A stretch of 7,570 nt of DNA from an uncultured Pseudomonadales bacterium (lineage in GTDB: Bacteria; Pseudomonadota; Gammaproteobacteria; Pseudomonadales; Cellvibrionaceae). The translations under genes were made by a program, and so were the position numbers. The notes beneath the pieces were generated by a model. The model did not search any database. It saw only the letters and a program-made list of their open reading frames with translations, and had not been told where the DNA came from. The stretch spans positions 1 to 7,570 of the forward strand of contig CALIUX010000033.1 of assembly GCA_938048505.1 (NCBI GenBank). The letters run 5' to 3'. This document shows, piece after piece, positions 7,205 to 7,570 of this stretch (its first letter is position 1; every line of letters starts with the position of its first letter).

Positions 7205-7225
7205 CAAAACCAAACAGTTTTGACT
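7205..7225 (+). promoter_or_regulatory. Dyad overlapping a -35-like TTGACT
   Basis: CAAAAC (7205-7210) and GTTTTG (7217-7222) form a perfect 6-bp inverted repeat with a 6-base centre. The right arm overlaps TTGACT (7220-7225), the best -35 candidate for the small plus-strand gene. A 16-bp spacer leads to TTTGAT (7242-7247), a 4-of-6 match to a -10 box. The promoter assignment is tentative. Confidence 0.3.
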
Positions 7226-7241
7226 AGTCTGAATATTCCGT

Positions 7242-7285
7242 TTTGATGAGTGCGATTTTTGCAGCACGCCAACTCATCAAATCGC
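7242..7285 (+). promoter_or_regulatory. Long dyad with overlapping alternative stem
   Basis: Positions 7242-7251 and 7272-7281 form a perfect 10-bp inverted repeat (TTTGATGAGT / ACTCATCAAA) around 20 bases. A second perfect 7-bp pairing, 7252-7258 with 7279-7285 (GCGATTT / AAATCGC), uses three of the same bases and so excludes full formation of the first. The element lies 38-82 bases before the ATG of the small gene. It could be a leader switch if transcription starts upstream, or an operator if the TTTGAT at 7242 is the -10 box. No known riboswitch class is recognised. Confidence 0.5.
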
Positions 7286-7323
7286 TCCATACAGCAACTT
7301 GCCTACAGCAGAGATAAATCGAC

Positions 7324-7557
7324 ATGCAAACCTCTAAAACATCAACAAAACTGGTGATCGAAAAGCTGCCAAATAACTATCTGCTAGCAAGCACGCTAAA
7401 AGATGAACACCCTCCTCAATACTTAACCAGTACGCAGGGTGCGCCGCTTAAATTCCTCAATGTTGAACATATCAAAGAGTTTTTAGAGGGCGAAAGAATT
7501 GAGCAAGTCTTTATCATGAACAATAGCGGCCAAAAAGAAGAGCTTCATTACTGGTAA
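7324..7557 (+). CDS. Small conserved protein, DUF6482-like
   Basis: A 77-residue protein with no signal peptide or membrane segment, so probably cytoplasmic. Its pattern, an early IEKLPNNYLLAS strand (12-23), then STQGAPLKFLNVEHIKEFLEG (36-56) and IEQVFIMNN (59-67), resembles DUF6482, a small family of unknown function found in Pseudomonas and marine gammaproteobacteria; the usual acidic C-terminal ending of that family is replaced here by KEELHYW. The family call is from memory of its layout and is moderate. The ATG at 7324-7326 is preceded by GCAGAGAT, a weak ribosome binding site about 8 bases away. The gene is divergent from hrpA across a 211-bp gap rich in inverted repeats. No function can be assigned. 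Confidence 0.75.
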   Translation: MQTSKTSTKLVIEKLPNNYLLASTLKDEHPPQYLTSTQGAPLKFLNVEHIKEFLEGERIEQVFIMNNSGQKEELHYW

Positions 7558-7570
7558 TACGCATATCTAA

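Noticed and set aside
1..7570. Defence system, mobile element, CRISPR array, tRNA or rRNA
   Set aside because: None of the genes belongs to such a class, and no spaced repeat array, terminal inverted repeats, integrase or tRNA-like cloverleaf was seen on either strand.

Overview
The window looks like ordinary chromosomal DNA from a gammaproteobacterium of moderate to low GC, probably a marine or aquatic member of the Pseudomonadales/Oceanospirillales side. This rests on a full-length HrpA that aligns through its whole length with the enterobacterial protein, an MlaA/VacJ lipoprotein, and a response-regulator phosphatase plus STAS pair of the RssB/RssC type that, as I recall it, also sits beside vacJ in Pseudomonas. 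There is no sign of a phage, insertion sequence, integron or CRISPR array.

Layout. 1-154 is the region downstream of the leftmost gene and holds one good hairpin (83-102), a candidate terminator. 155-637 (minus) encodes a STAS-domain anti-sigma-factor antagonist (rssC-like). 726-1976 (minus) encodes a REC plus coiled-coil plus PP2C/SpoIIE phosphatase (rssB-like). 2205-2990 (minus) encodes the outer-membrane lipoprotein MlaA. 3174-7112 (minus) encodes the DEAH-box RNA helicase HrpA, filling more than half of the window. 7324-7557 (plus) encodes a 77-residue protein resembling the DUF6482 family, transcribed divergently from hrpA. No gap between genes exceeds 300 bases.

How the genes may work together. 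The phosphatase and the STAS protein form a natural partner-switching pair: the PP2C domain would dephosphorylate the conserved serine of the STAS protein under control of the receiver domain, and the STAS protein would then sequester an anti-sigma factor/kinase that is not in this window. MlaA acts separately in keeping the outer membrane asymmetric by retrograde phospholipid transport. HrpA acts on RNA and ribosomes in the cytoplasm. The four minus-strand genes point the same way, but gaps of 183 and 228 bp around mlaA suggest that hrpA, mlaA and rssBC are separate transcription units.

I do not see a clearly new multi-gene system here. The unexplained structure lies between the genes: a 17-bp direct repeat with a 20-bp period upstream of mlaA, a long dyad with overlapping alternative pairings upstream of the small plus-strand gene, nested palindromes in the rssB leader, and a tandem 15-bp duplication just ahead of rssC. 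The receiver domain of the RssB-like protein also has an altered acidic pocket.
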